Shown here in pieces: positions 6,463-6,685 of a stretch of 6,685 nucleotides of DNA. Made by a program: the position numbers and the translations under genes. The notes under the pieces are model-generated. The model ran no database searches. It had not been told where the DNA came from and saw only the letters and a program-made list of their open reading frames with translations. Within the stretch, counting starts at the first letter, position 1, and each line of letters opens with the position of its first letter. This DNA comes from an uncultured Paraglaciecola sp. (GTDB taxonomy: Bacteria; Pseudomonadota; Gammaproteobacteria; Enterobacterales; Alteromonadaceae), in NCBI GenBank assembly GCA_905479025.1, contig CAJQKX010000647.1:1-6685 (forward strand), written 5' to 3'.

Positions 6463-6685
6463 TTATATGATTTTAGACACCACACCAGCACCTACAGTAC
6501 GGCCACCTTCACGGATTGCGAAGCGTAAACCTTCGTCCATCGCGATGGGGTGAATCAAATCAACTACGAATTTCAAGTTGTCACCAGGCATAACCATTTC
6601 TACGCCTTCAGGAAGCTCTACAGCACCTGTTACGTCAGTTGTACGGAAGTAAAACTGTGGACGGTATCCTTTGAAGAATGGCGTA
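6463..6685 (-). CDS. tuf: Elongation factor Tu, C-terminal fragment
   Basis: This is the last 73 codons plus stop of EF-Tu, the GTPase that delivers aminoacyl-tRNA to the ribosome; the rest lies beyond the right edge. The visible part belongs to domain 3, with the highly conserved segments [26 protein letters not shown] and [15 protein letters not shown], ending in SKII. The GTPase domain and its motifs are outside the window. It is followed by its own terminator and not by secE within the window. That fits a tufA copy at the end of a str (rpsL-rpsG-fusA-tuf) operon better than a tufB-secE arrangement; this is inference from absence only. Confidence 0.97.
   Translation of the reverse strand, partial: TPFFKGYRPQFYFRTTDVTGAVELPEGVEMVMPGDNLKFVVDLIHPIAMDEGLRFAIREGGRTVGAGVVSKII

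Overview
The window looks like a chromosomal segment of a marine gammaproteobacterium. I would guess Alteromonadales (a Glaciecola, Paraglaciecola or Alteromonas relative). The basis is the fairly AT-rich DNA, the gammaproteobacterial type of the PEP carboxylase, FklB and EF-Tu sequences, and a secreted GH16 polysaccharide hydrolase. The genus is inference; no rRNA or other diagnostic marker is present.

Layout. At the left edge is the 5' end of a minus-strand fklB-type peptidyl-prolyl isomerase gene (1-100). It is divergent from a complete ppc gene (296-2917, PEP carboxylase) across a 195-bp control region. After a 378-bp gap with no recognisable gene comes a plus-strand gene for a secreted family-16 glycoside hydrolase (3296-4252). 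A 591-bp convergent gap follows. It contains a cluster of inverted repeats (4328-4516) and the first copy of a roughly 105-bp direct repeat (4559-4667). Next is a complete minus-strand hotdog-fold acyl-CoA thioesterase gene (4844-5224). The second copy of the repeat (5336-5440) lies just upstream of that gene and coincides with the 3' end of what looks like a decayed minus-strand gene (about 5327-5756). Then come about 660 bp without a convincing gene, possibly holding a transposase scrap near 6130. The right edge is the 3' end of a minus-strand tuf gene (EF-Tu, 6463-6685) with its own intrinsic terminator (6416-6443).

How the genes relate. They do not form a pathway or a single operon. Three are core housekeeping functions: protein folding, anaplerotic CO2 fixation and translation elongation. 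One is a probable acyl-CoA hydrolase. The GH16 gene is the one clearly accessory, niche-related gene and stands alone, with no TonB receptor or regulator beside it in the window. The stretch from 4253 to 6415 is mostly non-coding, with repeats and apparent gene debris around the thioesterase, and is the most unusual part. I did not find a convincing new biological system. The best leads are the direct repeat pair, the stem-loop cluster and the decayed gene.
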